The notes beneath the pieces were generated by a model. That model saw only the letters and a program-made list of their open reading frames with translations. It made no database searches and was not told where the DNA came from. The translations under genes and the position numbers were made by a program. A DNA stretch of 56,020 bases from the NCBI GenBank assembly GCA_050297535.1, contig JBNKSV010000012.1:1-56020 (forward strand), written 5' to 3'. Of this stretch, positions 23,382 through 33,234 are shown in pieces (within the stretch, counting starts at the first letter, position 1; every line of letters starts with the position of its first letter). This DNA comes from JAAGZL01 sp050297535 (lineage in GTDB: Bacteria > Pseudomonadota > Gammaproteobacteria > Chromatiales > Chromatiaceae).

Positions 23382-25673
23382 ATGACAGAAGAATCAATGG
23401 TTACCATCGAGGTTAACGGCCAGGAGCTGAAGGCGAAGGCTGGCGCTACCCTTATCGATGTTACTGATGCGGCGGGCATTGAAATCCCGCGCTTCTGTTA
23501 CCACAAAAAACTCTCTGTCTCGGCCAACTGCCGCATGTGTCTGGTCGAAGTGGAAAAGGTGCCCAAGCCTATTCCGGCTTGCGCCACCACCGTAACGGAT
23601 GGGATGAAGGTCCATACTAGATCCCCCATGGCCTTGGCGGCCCAAAAGGGGACCATGGAGTTTCTGCTGATCAATCACCCGCTGGATTGTCCGATCTGTG
23701 ATCAGGGTGGCGAGTGCGAGTTGCAAGATATCTCTTTGACCTATGGCAGCGATGTCTCACGTTTCGTCGAGAACAAGCGCATAGTGCCCAAGAAGTATAT
23801 AGGGCCACTGATCGAGACCAACTTTACCCGCTGTATTCATTGCACCCGTTGTGTGCGCTTTAGTGCCGAGATCGCCGGTATCCGCGAGATGGGTGCCACC
23901 GGCCGCGGCGAGTATATGAAGATTGGCACCTATGTAGAGAAGAGCATAGATTCCGAACTATCCGGAAACATGATTGATATCTGTCCGGTGGGTTCCCTTA
24001 CCTCCAAGCCGTTCCGTTATCAGGGCCGGGCCTGGGAATTGACGCAATTAGACAGTGTAGCGCCCCACGACTCAGTCGGTTCCAACATACATATGCATGT
24101 ACGCAGTAACCAGTTAATGCGGGTGCACCCCAAGACTAACGAGTCCATAAACGAGTGCTGGATATCGGACCGGGATCGCTTCAGTTATGAAGGCCTGTAT
24201 TCCGATGATCGTCTGACCGTCCCCATGATCAAAGAGAACGGCAAATGGAGTGAGACAGATTGGGAGACCGCGTTGGATATCGCGGCCAATGGTTTAAAGA
24301 ACGCCGGTACAGAGGTCGGCGCCTTGGTGTCACCTAACTCTACAGTAGAAGAGCTGTTCCTGGCCCAGAAATTGGTGCGTGGCCTGGGCAGTGGCAATAT
24401 AGATTTCCGTCTGCGTCAGTCCGACTTCAGGGGCGGAGAGCCAGGTCTGCCGTGGCTGGGCCTGCCCATCGCGGAGGTCGAGGATATAGACGCGGCCCTG
24501 CTGATCGGAGCCAATCCGCGCAAAGATCAACCAATATTGGGACACCGCCTGCGTAAGGCGGCACTGAAGGGCGCCAAGATCAGTTATCTGAATCCGCTGC
24601 GTTACGATCTCAACTATCGCGCCGAGCAGTTGGTAAGTTCTCCCGCCAGTATGGCGGATGACCTGGCGGGTATAGCCAAGGCCCTGGGGGCTAACGTTAG
24701 CGCTGAGGTCGACACGGAACATCAGGCCATTGCCGAGCAACTCAAGCAGGCCGGTTCTGCGGTGGTGTTGCTGGGTAATCTGGCCGCATCACACCCTGAC
24801 TACACTATTCTTTGCGCCATGGCGGCGCAGATCGCCCAGGCCAGTGGCGCCAAGATTGGTTTTATCGGCGCGGCGGCCAACAGCTTGGGTGCTGCCCTGG
24901 CTGGTGCTATGCCACAGGGCGGGCTGAATGCCATGTCCATGTTGGAGCAGCCGCAGAAGTCCTACCTCTTGCTGGGGCTAGAGCCTGATAGGGATCTGTG
25001 GAACCCGTCCTTGGCGCGCAAGGCATTTGATCAGGCGGATTTTGTGGTGGCAGTGAGCGCCTATCGTTCTGCAGACCTGGAGGCTGCCGCCGATGTGCTG
25101 CTGCCCATGGCCTGCTTTGGCGAGACCTCCGGCACCTATGTCAACGCCGAGGGTAATTGGCAGTCGTTCAACGGTGCTGTCACCCCTATGGGCGAGGCCA
25201 GACCGGCCTGGAAGATCCTGCGGGTCCTGGGTAATTTAGTTGATGTGGAAGGTTTTGAACAGGTCAGTTCTCAGGACGTGTTGGCGGAGGCCAGGCAAGC
25301 GGTGGAAGGCAAGCAGTTGGATAACACAGTGAGTGCCGACGCGAATGCGGAACGAGCATTAACAGGTTCCGGCCTGATGCGCATCGGCGATGTTCCCATC
25401 TATGCGGTCGACGCCTTGGTTCGGCGTGCCCCGGCCCTGCAGCAGACCGCAGACGCCATTGCGCCTGCTATCCATATCCATCCGAACGAGGCCGCTAAGC
25501 TTGGTCTTGCGGATGGAGATGCGGCGACGCTGACACAGGATAACAACCAGGTTACCCTACCGGTGGTGATAGATTCGGCAGTAGCGGATGGCTGCGTGCG
25601 CGTCTGTGCCGGTCTGGAGGGTAGTGGGGAATTGGGCGGACAGTTTGGCGAAGTGACCCTGGAGAAGGCATAA
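23382..25673 (+). CDS. nuoG: NADH-quinone oxidoreductase subunit G
   Basis: A 75-kDa-type subunit with several clusters. In the 763-residue protein, Cys39, Cys50, Cys53 and Cys67 bind N1b [2Fe-2S]. His99, Cys103, Cys106 and Cys112 bind N5. Cys151, Cys154, Cys157 and Cys201 bind N4. The extra N7 set of E. coli is missing: the matching stretch reads SVAPHDSVGSN and only the Cys of ECWISDRDRF remains. The rest is a molybdopterin-oxidoreductase-like domain with no cofactor, then a C-terminal beta-barrel. Confidence 0.96.
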   Translation: MTEESMVTIEVNGQELKAKAGATLIDVTDAAGIEIPRFCYHKKLSVSANCRMCLVEVEKVPKPIPACATTVTDGMKVHTRSPMALAAQKGTMEFLLINHPLDCPICDQGGECELQDISLTYGSDVSRFVENKRIVPKKYIGPLIETNFTRCIHCTRCVRFSAEIAGIREMGATGRGEYMKIGTYVEKSIDSELSGNMIDICPVGSLTSKPFRYQGRAWELTQLDSVAPHDSVGSNIHMHVRSNQLMRVHPKTNESINECWISDRDRFSYEGLYSDDRLTVPMIKENGKWSETDWETALDIAANGLKNAGTEVGALVSPNSTVEELFLAQKLVRGLGSGNIDFRLRQSDFRGGEPGLPWLGLPIAEVEDIDAALLIGANPRKDQPILGHRLRKAALKGAKISYLNPLRYDLNYRAEQLVSSPASMADDLAGIAKALGANVSAEVDTEHQAIAEQLKQAGSAVVLLGNLAASHPDYTILCAMAAQIAQASGAKIGFIGAAANSLGAALAGAMPQGGLNAMSMLEQPQKSYLLLGLEPDRDLWNPSLARKAFDQADFVVAVSAYRSADLEAAADVLLPMACFGETSGTYVNAEGNWQSFNGAVTPMGEARPAWKILRVLGNLVDVEGFEQVSSQDVLAEARQAVEGKQLDNTVSADANAERALTGSGLMRIGDVPIYAVDALVRRAPALQQTADAIAPAIHIHPNEAAKLGLADGDAATLTQDNNQVTLPVVIDSAVADGCVRVCAGLEGSGELGGQFGEVTLEKA

Positions 25674-25676
25674 GCG

Positions 25677-26753
25677 ATGGATTTACTCAATAACATCTGG
25701 GGATTGGTTGTAGAATGGACCCTGTGGTTCTGGTCTTTCGAGATAGTCCGGATCCTGGTGTATATCTTTGTGATCGTGCTGCCCATGTTGTTGCTGGTGG
25801 CCTATTTCACCTACGCGGAACGTAAGCTGATCGGTTATATGCAGGTGCGTATCGGTCCTAATCGGGTCGGTCCCAAGGGGTGGCTCCAGCCCATAGCCGA
25901 TGCGGTAAAGATGATGTTCAAAGAGGTCATCATCCCGACCAAGGCCAACAAACTACTGTTTCTGATTGCGCCCATGCTGACCCTGGGTCCGGCCCTGGCC
26001 GCCTGGGCGGTGTTTCCGTTCAGTCCCGGCGTGGTGCTGGCGGATGTAAACGCCGGATTGCTCTATATTTTGGCGCTGTCCTCGGTGGGTGTGTATGGCA
26101 TATTGATCTCTGGTTGGTCCTCCAACTCCAAATATGCATTCCTTGGTTCCATGCGCTCCGCCGCCCAGATTGTCTCCTATGAGATCGCTATGGGCTTCGC
26201 ACTAGTGGGTGTACTGGTGGCTGCTGGTAGCCTGAACTTGGGAGAGATCGTCGCGGCCCAAGAGGGTGAAGGCGGTCTGTTCAACTGGTTCTTTATCCCG
26301 CTGCTGCCATTGTTTGTTATCTATTTTGTCTCTGGCGTGGCCGAGACCAACCGTGCGCCTTTTGATATGGCGGAGGGTGAGTCGGAGATTGTGGCCGGTT
26401 TCCATGTTGAATATTCAGGGATGCCGTTTGCGGTATTTTTCCTGGGTGAGTACGCCAACATGATCCTGATCTCGGCCCTGACCACTATCATGTTCCTGGG
26501 TGGTTGGTTGTCGCCTTTTCATGGCTGGCCGGTGTTGGGTCCGCTGTTTGATTGGGTGCCTGGGTTTGTCTGGCTGTTTGCCAAGACCGCGTTTGTCGGG
26601 TTTTTCTTTCTCTGGTTGCGCGCAACCTTCCCCCGTTACCGTTATGACCAGATCATGCGTCTGGGCTGGAAGGTGTTTATCCCGATAACCATTGTCTGGA
26701 TCCTGGTGGTCGGGTTTGCGGTGGTCTATGAGCTGCCTTGGTGGTTTGATTGA
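25677..26753 (+). CDS. nuoH: NADH-quinone oxidoreductase subunit H
   Basis: This membrane subunit links the peripheral arm to the membrane arm at the quinone cavity. The 358-residue protein has about eight membrane segments, with signatures ERKLIGYMQVRIGPNRVGP and GVAETNRAPFDMAEGESEIV. It starts 3 bp after nuoG. Confidence 0.97.
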   Translation: MDLLNNIWGLVVEWTLWFWSFEIVRILVYIFVIVLPMLLLVAYFTYAERKLIGYMQVRIGPNRVGPKGWLQPIADAVKMMFKEVIIPTKANKLLFLIAPMLTLGPALAAWAVFPFSPGVVLADVNAGLLYILALSSVGVYGILISGWSSNSKYAFLGSMRSAAQIVSYEIAMGFALVGVLVAAGSLNLGEIVAAQEGEGGLFNWFFIPLLPLFVIYFVSGVAETNRAPFDMAEGESEIVAGFHVEYSGMPFAVFFLGEYANMILISALTTIMFLGGWLSPFHGWPVLGPLFDWVPGFVWLFAKTAFVGFFFLWLRATFPRYRYDQIMRLGWKVFIPITIVWILVVGFAVVYELPWWFD

Positions 26754-26809
26754 GGACTTGATGAGATGAATACGGTTATTGGCAATCAAGTTCTGAAGCG
26801 GAGTAACGG

Positions 26810-27301
26810 ATGAAGGGTCTGATCGACTATATCAAGAGTCTCTTCCTGCTTGAGATGTTCAAGGGCATGAGTGTGACCGGTGGTTACCTGTGGAAGAAGA
26901 AGTTCACCATCATGTACCCGGAAGAGTGCGCCCCCATGTCTCCGCGTTTCCGTGGTCTGCATGCCCTGCGCCGGGATGAGAACGGTGAAGAGTGTTGTGT
27001 AGGCTGCAAACTCTGTGAGGCGGTTTGTCCGGCGCTGGCCATAACTATTGAATCTGGCCCTAGAGAGGACGACGGTTCACGCCGCACCACTAGGTATGAC
27101 ATAGATCTGTTTAAGTGCATCTTCTGCGGCTACTGCGAAGAGGCCTGTCCGGTAGACGCCATCGTGGAGACCAGGACCTGTCACTACCACTTCGAGGACC
27201 GAGAGAACAGCGTAATGACCAAGGAGATGTTGTTGGCGGTGTTTGAGAAACAAAAAGATCAGATCAATGCCGATCTGAAGGTTCGGGACATGTATCGGTA
27301 A
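26810..27301 (+). CDS. nuoI: NADH-quinone oxidoreductase subunit I
   Basis: This 23-kDa-type subunit with two [4Fe-4S] clusters (N6a, N6b) leads electrons to N2. The 163-residue protein has two ferredoxin motifs: CVGCKLCEAVCPALAI and CIFCGYCEEACPVDAI. A GGAG sequence precedes the ATG. It is 56 bp from nuoH, the largest gap in the downstream half of the operon. Confidence 0.97.
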   Translation: MKGLIDYIKSLFLLEMFKGMSVTGGYLWKKKFTIMYPEECAPMSPRFRGLHALRRDENGEECCVGCKLCEAVCPALAITIESGPREDDGSRRTTRYDIDLFKCIFCGYCEEACPVDAIVETRTCHYHFEDRENSVMTKEMLLAVFEKQKDQINADLKVRDMYR

Positions 27302-27320
27302 ATGCAGATAGGAATAACAG

Positions 27321-27938
27321 ATGACGTTTGAGAAATTTTTATTCTACGCCTTTGCCGCCGTACTGGTGTTCGCCGCCACCATGGTGGTTACGCGCCGTAA
27401 CCCGGTGCACTCCGCCGTGTATTTGGTGTTGGCGTTCTTTTCCAGCGCCGGTATCTGGCTGCTGGCGGAGGCGGAGTTCCTGGCCATCGTGCTGGTGTTG
27501 GTGTACGTGGGCGCGGTGATGGTGCTGTTCCTGTTTGTGGTGATGATGCTGGATATTGATGTGGCCACCTTGCGTGCGGGCTTTATGAGCTATCTGCCGG
27601 TGGGACTGTTGATCGTGATTGTAATGGTGGCTGAGTTGTATCTGGTGGTTGGCCCCGGCAATTTCGGTCTGGACAGCTTTCCAGCTCAAATGCCGCACGG
27701 ACCTGATTACAACAACACTATGGAGTTGGGCAGCATCCTGTACACCGTCTATATGTATCCGTTCGAGATCGCCGCGGTGATCCTGCTGGTGGCGATTATT
27801 GCCGCTATCGGCCTGACCATGCGCAAGCGTGTCGGGGTCAAGTCGCAGAACCCGTCTGAGCAGGTTAAGGTCAAGAAGGCGGACCGGCTGCGCCTCGTTA
27901 ATATCCCGTCTGAGAAGAAGATGGAGGTAAAACGATGA
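27321..27938 (+). CDS. nuoJ: NADH-quinone oxidoreductase subunit J
   Basis: A membrane-arm subunit. The 205-residue protein has five membrane segments, with the conserved YVGAVMVLFLFVVMMLDI stretch in the third. The basic C-terminal tail is cytoplasmic. Its stop overlaps the nuoK ATG (ATGA). Confidence 0.96.
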   Translation: MTFEKFLFYAFAAVLVFAATMVVTRRNPVHSAVYLVLAFFSSAGIWLLAEAEFLAIVLVLVYVGAVMVLFLFVVMMLDIDVATLRAGFMSYLPVGLLIVIVMVAELYLVVGPGNFGLDSFPAQMPHGPDYNNTMELGSILYTVYMYPFEIAAVILLVAIIAAIGLTMRKRVGVKSQNPSEQVKVKKADRLRLVNIPSEKKMEVKR

Positions 27939-28240
27939 TTGCGCTATCTGATTATCTGACCCTGAGCGCCATCCTGTTTGCTTTGAGCATCGCGGGCATA
28001 TTTATTAACCGTAAGAACCTGATCATCATCCTTATGTGCGTGGAGCTGATGCTGCTGGCAGTCAACATCAACTTCATCGCCTTCTCCCACTTTTTGGGCG
28101 ACAGTGCAGGGCAGGTGTTCGTGTTCTTTATCCTGACCGTGGCCGCGGCCGAGGCCGCCATCGGTCTCGCCATCCTCATGGTGCTGTTCCGCAACCGGCG
28201 CACCATCAATGTTGCCGACCTGGATACTCTTAAGGGCTAA
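27935..28240 (+). CDS. nuoK: NADH-quinone oxidoreductase subunit K
   Basis: A small MrpC-like proton-channel subunit of the membrane arm. The 101-residue protein has three membrane helices with conserved Glu in MCVELMLLAVN and AAAEAAIGLAI. It overlaps nuoJ by 4 bp and ends 2 bp before nuoL, so translational coupling is likely. Confidence 0.97.
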   Translation: MIALSDYLTLSAILFALSIAGIFINRKNLIIILMCVELMLLAVNINFIAFSHFLGDSAGQVFVFFILTVAAAEAAIGLAILMVLFRNRRTINVADLDTLKG

Positions 28241-28242
28241 AT

Positions 28243-30228
28243 ATGGAAAATATCTATCTCATAATAGTTCTAGCACCTCTGATCGGCGCTATCATTGCCG
28301 GATTCTGGGGTGGACAGGTCGGTCGTGCCGGGGCGCACTGGGTAACCAGTAGCGGCGTCGGTGTTTCCGCCCTGTTGTCTCTGTATGTGTTGTACGGTTT
28401 TGTTTGCGGTAGCATCCCGGAGTTTAACGGACCGGTCTATACCTGGATGGTGAGTGACGGCCTGCACATGGAGGTTGGCTTCCTGGTGGATCACCTGACT
28501 GCGGTGATGATCTCTGTCGTTTCCTTTGTCTCATTCTGTATCCATATCTACACCATCGGATACATGGCCCACGACGAAGAGAACTGGCCGGATGGTAGTG
28601 GTGCTGGCAAGAACAGCTATCAGCGTTTCTTCAGCTACATCTCACTGTTCACCTTCTCCATGCTGATGCTGGTGATGTCCAACAACTTCCTGCAGCTGTT
28701 CTTCGGTTGGGAGGCCGTGGGTCTGGTTTCATATCTACTGATCGGATTCTGGTCGGTGCGCGAGACCGCCATCTTTGCCAACCTGAAGGCGTTCCTGGTC
28801 AATAGGGTGGGTGACTTTGGTTTTATCCTGGGTATCGCCGCCGTGGCTATGTATACCAACAGCCTGGATTATGTCGAGGTGTTTAAGGCAGCACCCGGAC
28901 TCGCGGATACCCAGGTAGAGATCTTCAATGGGGTAAGTTGGTCCCTGATGAGCGTGGTTGGCATCCTGTTGTTCGTTGGGGCTATGGGTAAGTCGGCCCA
29001 GGTGCCGCTGCATGTGTGGTTGCCAGATTCTATGGAAGGTCCGACCCCGATCTCCGCCCTGATCCATGCCGCTACCATGGTGACCGCCGGTGTGTTTATG
29101 GTGGCGCGGATGTCGCCGATCTATGAACTGTCGGAGACCGCCCTGAGTTTCGTGTTGGTGATCGGCGCTACCACGGCCATGTTCACCGGTCTGATCGGTA
29201 TCGTGCAGAATGACATCAAGCGAGTGGTGGCATACTCCACCCTGTCCCAACTCGGTTACATGATGGTGGCCCTGGGCGCATCCGCCTACGCCGCCGGTAT
29301 CTTCCATCTGATGACCCACGCCTTCTTCAAGGCCCTGCTGTTCCTTGCCGCAGGTTCCGTGATCATCGGTATGCACCACGATCAGGATATCCGCAATATG
29401 GGTGGCGTGCGTAAATATATGCCTATCACCTATTGGACATCCTTACTGGGTTCTCTGGCCCTGATCGGGTTCCCTGGCTTTGCCGGGTTCTTCTCCAAGG
29501 ACGCGATCATCGAGGCGGTGCACCACTCCAGCATAGCCGGTTCCGGTTACGCCTATGCCATGGTGGTTGGTGGTGTGTTCGTGACCGCGCTCTACAGTTT
29601 CCGCATGTTCTTCCTGGTGTTCCATGGAGAAGGTCCGCGCGATGAACATGCCAAGGCGCATCTGCATGAGTCGCCCAAGGTGGTGTGGATACCGCTGGTG
29701 CTGTTGGCGATTCCGTCCGTATTGATCGGATGGCCTACCGTTGGTCCGATGCTGTTCGGCGACTGGTTTGCCAGTTCTATCCATGTGTTGCCGCAACATG
29801 ACGTGTTGGGAGTCATGGGCGAAGAGTTCCACGGACCCTGGGCCTTTGTCCTGCACGGTATAGGCTGGATCACCGGGATAGCCATGTTGGGTCTGTTTGT
29901 GGCCTGGTTTATCTATATGCGGCGTCCTGATTTGGCGGATAAGATCAAGGGCCTGTTCGCCCCAATCTACACCCTGCTGGACAAGAAGTATTTTGTCGAC
30001 GAGATATATCTGTTTCTGTTTGCCGGCGGTAGCCGTGGCATCGGCCGCTTCTTCTGGAACAAGGGCGATCAAAAGCTCATTGATGACATCATCATCAACG
30101 GTTCCGCCAACGGTGTTGGCCGGATTGCCGCCCTGGTTCGCAATGTGCAGACCGGTTATCTATTTCATTACGCTATAGCCATGATCCTGGGCCTGATTGG
30201 TCTGCTGGCATGGTTTGTTATCATCTGA
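28243..30228 (+). CDS. nuoL: NADH-quinone oxidoreductase subunit L
   Basis: The distal antiporter-like proton pump, with the long lateral helix. The 661-residue protein is highly hydrophobic, with LFFGWEAVGLVSYLLIGFW (key Glu), MGKSAQVPLHVWLPDSMEGP (key Lys) and LIHAATMVTAGVF. It is longer than E. coli NuoL (613), mostly in the C-terminal lateral-helix part. Confidence 0.97.
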   Translation: MENIYLIIVLAPLIGAIIAGFWGGQVGRAGAHWVTSSGVGVSALLSLYVLYGFVCGSIPEFNGPVYTWMVSDGLHMEVGFLVDHLTAVMISVVSFVSFCIHIYTIGYMAHDEENWPDGSGAGKNSYQRFFSYISLFTFSMLMLVMSNNFLQLFFGWEAVGLVSYLLIGFWSVRETAIFANLKAFLVNRVGDFGFILGIAAVAMYTNSLDYVEVFKAAPGLADTQVEIFNGVSWSLMSVVGILLFVGAMGKSAQVPLHVWLPDSMEGPTPISALIHAATMVTAGVFMVARMSPIYELSETALSFVLVIGATTAMFTGLIGIVQNDIKRVVAYSTLSQLGYMMVALGASAYAAGIFHLMTHAFFKALLFLAAGSVIIGMHHDQDIRNMGGVRKYMPITYWTSLLGSLALIGFPGFAGFFSKDAIIEAVHHSSIAGSGYAYAMVVGGVFVTALYSFRMFFLVFHGEGPRDEHAKAHLHESPKVVWIPLVLLAIPSVLIGWPTVGPMLFGDWFASSIHVLPQHDVLGVMGEEFHGPWAFVLHGIGWITGIAMLGLFVAWFIYMRRPDLADKIKGLFAPIYTLLDKKYFVDEIYLFLFAGGSRGIGRFFWNKGDQKLIDDIIINGSANGVGRIAALVRNVQTGYLFHYAIAMILGLIGLLAWFVII

Positions 30229-30238
30229 AGGACATCGC

Positions 30239-31750
30239 ATGCTTGATCTGCCAATACTCAGTCTGACTATCTGGTTACCGATCATCGGTGGTGTCCTGGT
30301 GCTGGCCAGCGGCAACAGAAACACCAACGCCACGCGCTGGACTGCGTTGCTGATTGCGGTTCTGACCTTTTTGGTTAGCCTGCCGCTCTGGTTCGGGTTT
30401 GATGCGAACACGGCACAGATGCAGTTTATAGAGAGGTCTATGTGGATCTCCCAGTTCAATGTGGAGTACTACCTGGGTGTGGACGGCATATCCATGCCCC
30501 TGATCGTACTCACTACCTTCATCACCATCTTCGTGGTGGTGGCTGGCTGGGAGGTGATCCAGTACAAACCAGCCCAGTACATGGCCGCCTTCCTGATCAT
30601 GGAGGGTGTGATGGTAGGTGTGTTCAGCGCCCTGGACGCCATGTTGTTCTACGTGTTCTGGGAGGCCATGCTGATCCCGATGTTCCTGATCATCGGTGTC
30701 TGGGGCGGGCCGAACCGGGTCTACGCCACCATCAAGTTCTTCCTCTACACCTTCTTCGGATCGGTGTTCATGCTGGTGGCGCTGATCTATATGTACTTCC
30801 AGTCGGGCAGCTTCGATATCATCACCTTCCACGGCCTGAAGCTAAGCCTGAACGAGCAGATCCTGATCTTTGTCGCCTTCCTCATGGCCTTCGCCGTGAA
30901 GGTGCCGATGTGGCCTGTGCACACCTGGTTGCCGGACGCCCACGTTGAGGCACCCACCGGTGGCTCCGTGATCCTGGCCGCTATCATGTTGAAGATCGGC
31001 GGCTACGGTTTTCTAAGATTTAGTCTGCCGATTACCCCGGATGCTAGCAGTCACTTGGATTGGTTGATCATTGCGATGTCCCTGATCGCGGTGGTCTACA
31101 TCGGTTTCGTGGCCCTGGTGCAGAAGGACATGAAGAAGCTGATTGCGTATTCCTCCATCGCCCACATGGGCTTTGTGACCCTGGGTTTCTTTATCGTATT
31201 CATCATCGCTCAGCATTCAGATGGCGCCAGCGGCGCGGCCCTGGGCATGGAGGGCGGCATGGTGCAGATGGTCTCCCACGGTTTTATCTCCGCCGCCATG
31301 TTCCTGTGTGTGGGCGTGTTGTATGACCGTATCCATAGCCGCGAGATCGGTGATTATGGCGGTGTGGTGCATACCATGCCTATCTTTGCCGGATTGATGG
31401 TGTTCTTCGCCATGGCCAATGCCGGACTGCCGGGAACCTCCGGTTTCGTGGGCGAATTCATGGTGATCCTGGCCAGCTTCCGCGCCGACTTCTGGTTCGC
31501 ATTCCTGGCGGCTACCACCCTGATCCTGGGCGCGGCCTATACCCTGTGGATGATCAAGCGGGTGGTGTTCGGACCGGTGGCCAACGACAAGGTGGCGGCC
31601 CTGCAAGATATCAACCGACGTGAACTCTTTATCCTGGGTTCTCTGGCGATCGCGGTGTTGATCCTGGGTCTCTGGCCGGCGCCGCTGGTCGAGGTGATGG
31701 ACGCGTCTATCAAGAACCTGTTGCAGCACATAGTTGTATCGAAACTCTGA
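30239..31750 (+). CDS. nuoM: NADH-quinone oxidoreductase subunit M
   Basis: The middle antiporter-like proton pump. The 503-residue protein has FWEAMLIPMFLIIGVWGG (key Glu), KVPMWPVHTWLPDAHVEAPT (key Lys) and GTSGFVGEF. The frame is open upstream into nuoL, but ATG at 30239 with GAAGGA before it is the family start. Confidence 0.97.
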   Translation: MLDLPILSLTIWLPIIGGVLVLASGNRNTNATRWTALLIAVLTFLVSLPLWFGFDANTAQMQFIERSMWISQFNVEYYLGVDGISMPLIVLTTFITIFVVVAGWEVIQYKPAQYMAAFLIMEGVMVGVFSALDAMLFYVFWEAMLIPMFLIIGVWGGPNRVYATIKFFLYTFFGSVFMLVALIYMYFQSGSFDIITFHGLKLSLNEQILIFVAFLMAFAVKVPMWPVHTWLPDAHVEAPTGGSVILAAIMLKIGGYGFLRFSLPITPDASSHLDWLIIAMSLIAVVYIGFVALVQKDMKKLIAYSSIAHMGFVTLGFFIVFIIAQHSDGASGAALGMEGGMVQMVSHGFISAAMFLCVGVLYDRIHSREIGDYGGVVHTMPIFAGLMVFFAMANAGLPGTSGFVGEFMVILASFRADFWFAFLAATTLILGAAYTLWMIKRVVFGPVANDKVAALQDINRRELFILGSLAIAVLILGLWPAPLVEVMDASIKNLLQHIVVSKL

Positions 31751-31766
31751 GCCGAGGTAAGTATCA

Positions 31767-33206
31767 ATGCAATTTGAAATGTCCAGTCTGATACCGGTCC
31801 TGCCAGAGGTCTTTCTCCTCACCATGGCCTGTGTGGTCCTGGTGGTGGATCTGTTTCTTAAGGACGAACAGCGTATTGTAAGCTATGCCATGGCCCAGAT
31901 AACTCTGCTGGCAACAGCGGGGTTGGCCATGGTCGTGGGCGGCGGGGGGACAGATATTATCTTTAGCGGTAGCGTGATCCGGGATCCCATGGGTGATCTG
32001 CTCCGGGTCGTGATCTGTTTGATCAGCGCTGGCGCCTTCCTCTATGCCAAGGATTATCTGCGGGCGCGCGATCTGTTTAAGGGCGAGTATTACACCCTAG
32101 GTTTGTTTGCGGTGTTGGGTATGCTGATCATGGTCGCGGCCAACAGCTTCCTAACCATCTATCTGGGACTGGAACTGCTGTCATTGTCGCTCTATGCCAT
32201 GGTGGCCTTTGATCGTGAATCTAAAGTCGGTTCTGAGGCGGCGATGAAGTACTTTGTGTTAGGCGCTATTGCATCCGGCATGCTGCTTTACGGTATCTCC
32301 ATGATCTATGGTGCGACCGGCTCAATCATCTTCACCGACGTAGCACAGTCCATGGCCACAACCGGTATGAACGACATGGTGCTGGTGTTCGGCCTGGTGT
32401 TCGTGGTCATCGGGTTCTCCTTTAAGATGGGTGCAGTGCCGTTCCACATGTGGGTGCCGGATGTCTATGACGGTGCTCCAACCTCCGTGACCATGTTTAT
32501 CGGTAGCGCCCCAAAACTGGCGGCATTTGCCCTGGCCATGCGTATGTTGGTGGATGGGCTGGGTATACTGCAGCAGGATTGGCAGCAGATGCTGGTGGTT
32601 ATGTCGGTGCTGTCACTGACTGTCGGCAACGTTATTGCCATCGCCCAGACCAACATTAAACGCATGTTGGCCTATTCCACCATCTCCCATGTCGGTTTTA
32701 TCCTGCTGGGCCTGTTGGCTGGGACCCAGGAAGGCTATGTGGCAGCCATGTTCTATACCATCGTCTACGCCATCATGGCCCTGGGCGGATTCGGTATTGT
32801 CATAATGCTCAGTCGCAAGGGTTTTGAGGCCGACCAGTTGGATGATTACAAGGGACTGCACGAGCGCAGCCCTTGGTATGCCGCCATGATGATGTTGCTC
32901 ATGTTCTCCATGGCCGGTGTGCCTCCTACTGTCGGCTTCTTCGCCAAGCTGTTCGTGCTGGATGCGGTGGTGAGCATAGACATGGTCTGGATCGCCCTCT
33001 ATGGCGTGTTTATGTCCATCATCGGAGCCTTCTACTATATCCGCATCGTCAAGATAATGTACTTCGACAAGCCGGTCGACGATACCCCTCTGGTGCCGGT
33101 AGGCATAGATACCCAGGTGCTGCTGACGATAAACGGGTTGTCTATGCTGGCGTTGGGTCTGTTTCCGGCAGGGCTGTTGGGGTTGTGCAGCGCGGCCTTG
33201 GGTTAA
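31767..33206 (+). CDS. nuoN: NADH-quinone oxidoreductase subunit N
   Basis: The proximal antiporter-like proton pump and last nuo gene. The 479-residue protein has YLGLELLSLSLYAMVA (key Glu), FKMGAVPFHMWVPDVYDGAP (key Lys) and MAGVPPTVGFFAKL. It converges with a minus-strand cyclase gene across only 28 bp; no intrinsic terminator is visible there. Confidence 0.97.
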   Translation: MQFEMSSLIPVLPEVFLLTMACVVLVVDLFLKDEQRIVSYAMAQITLLATAGLAMVVGGGGTDIIFSGSVIRDPMGDLLRVVICLISAGAFLYAKDYLRARDLFKGEYYTLGLFAVLGMLIMVAANSFLTIYLGLELLSLSLYAMVAFDRESKVGSEAAMKYFVLGAIASGMLLYGISMIYGATGSIIFTDVAQSMATTGMNDMVLVFGLVFVVIGFSFKMGAVPFHMWVPDVYDGAPTSVTMFIGSAPKLAAFALAMRMLVDGLGILQQDWQQMLVVMSVLSLTVGNVIAIAQTNIKRMLAYSTISHVGFILLGLLAGTQEGYVAAMFYTIVYAIMALGGFGIVIMLSRKGFEADQLDDYKGLHERSPWYAAMMMLLMFSMAGVPPTVGFFAKLFVLDAVVSIDMVWIALYGVFMSIIGAFYYIRIVKIMYFDKPVDDTPLVPVGIDTQVLLTINGLSMLALGLFPAGLLGLCSAALG

Positions 33207-33234
33207 GAAGTCAGCGAAGGCTAAAATTTTCTGG

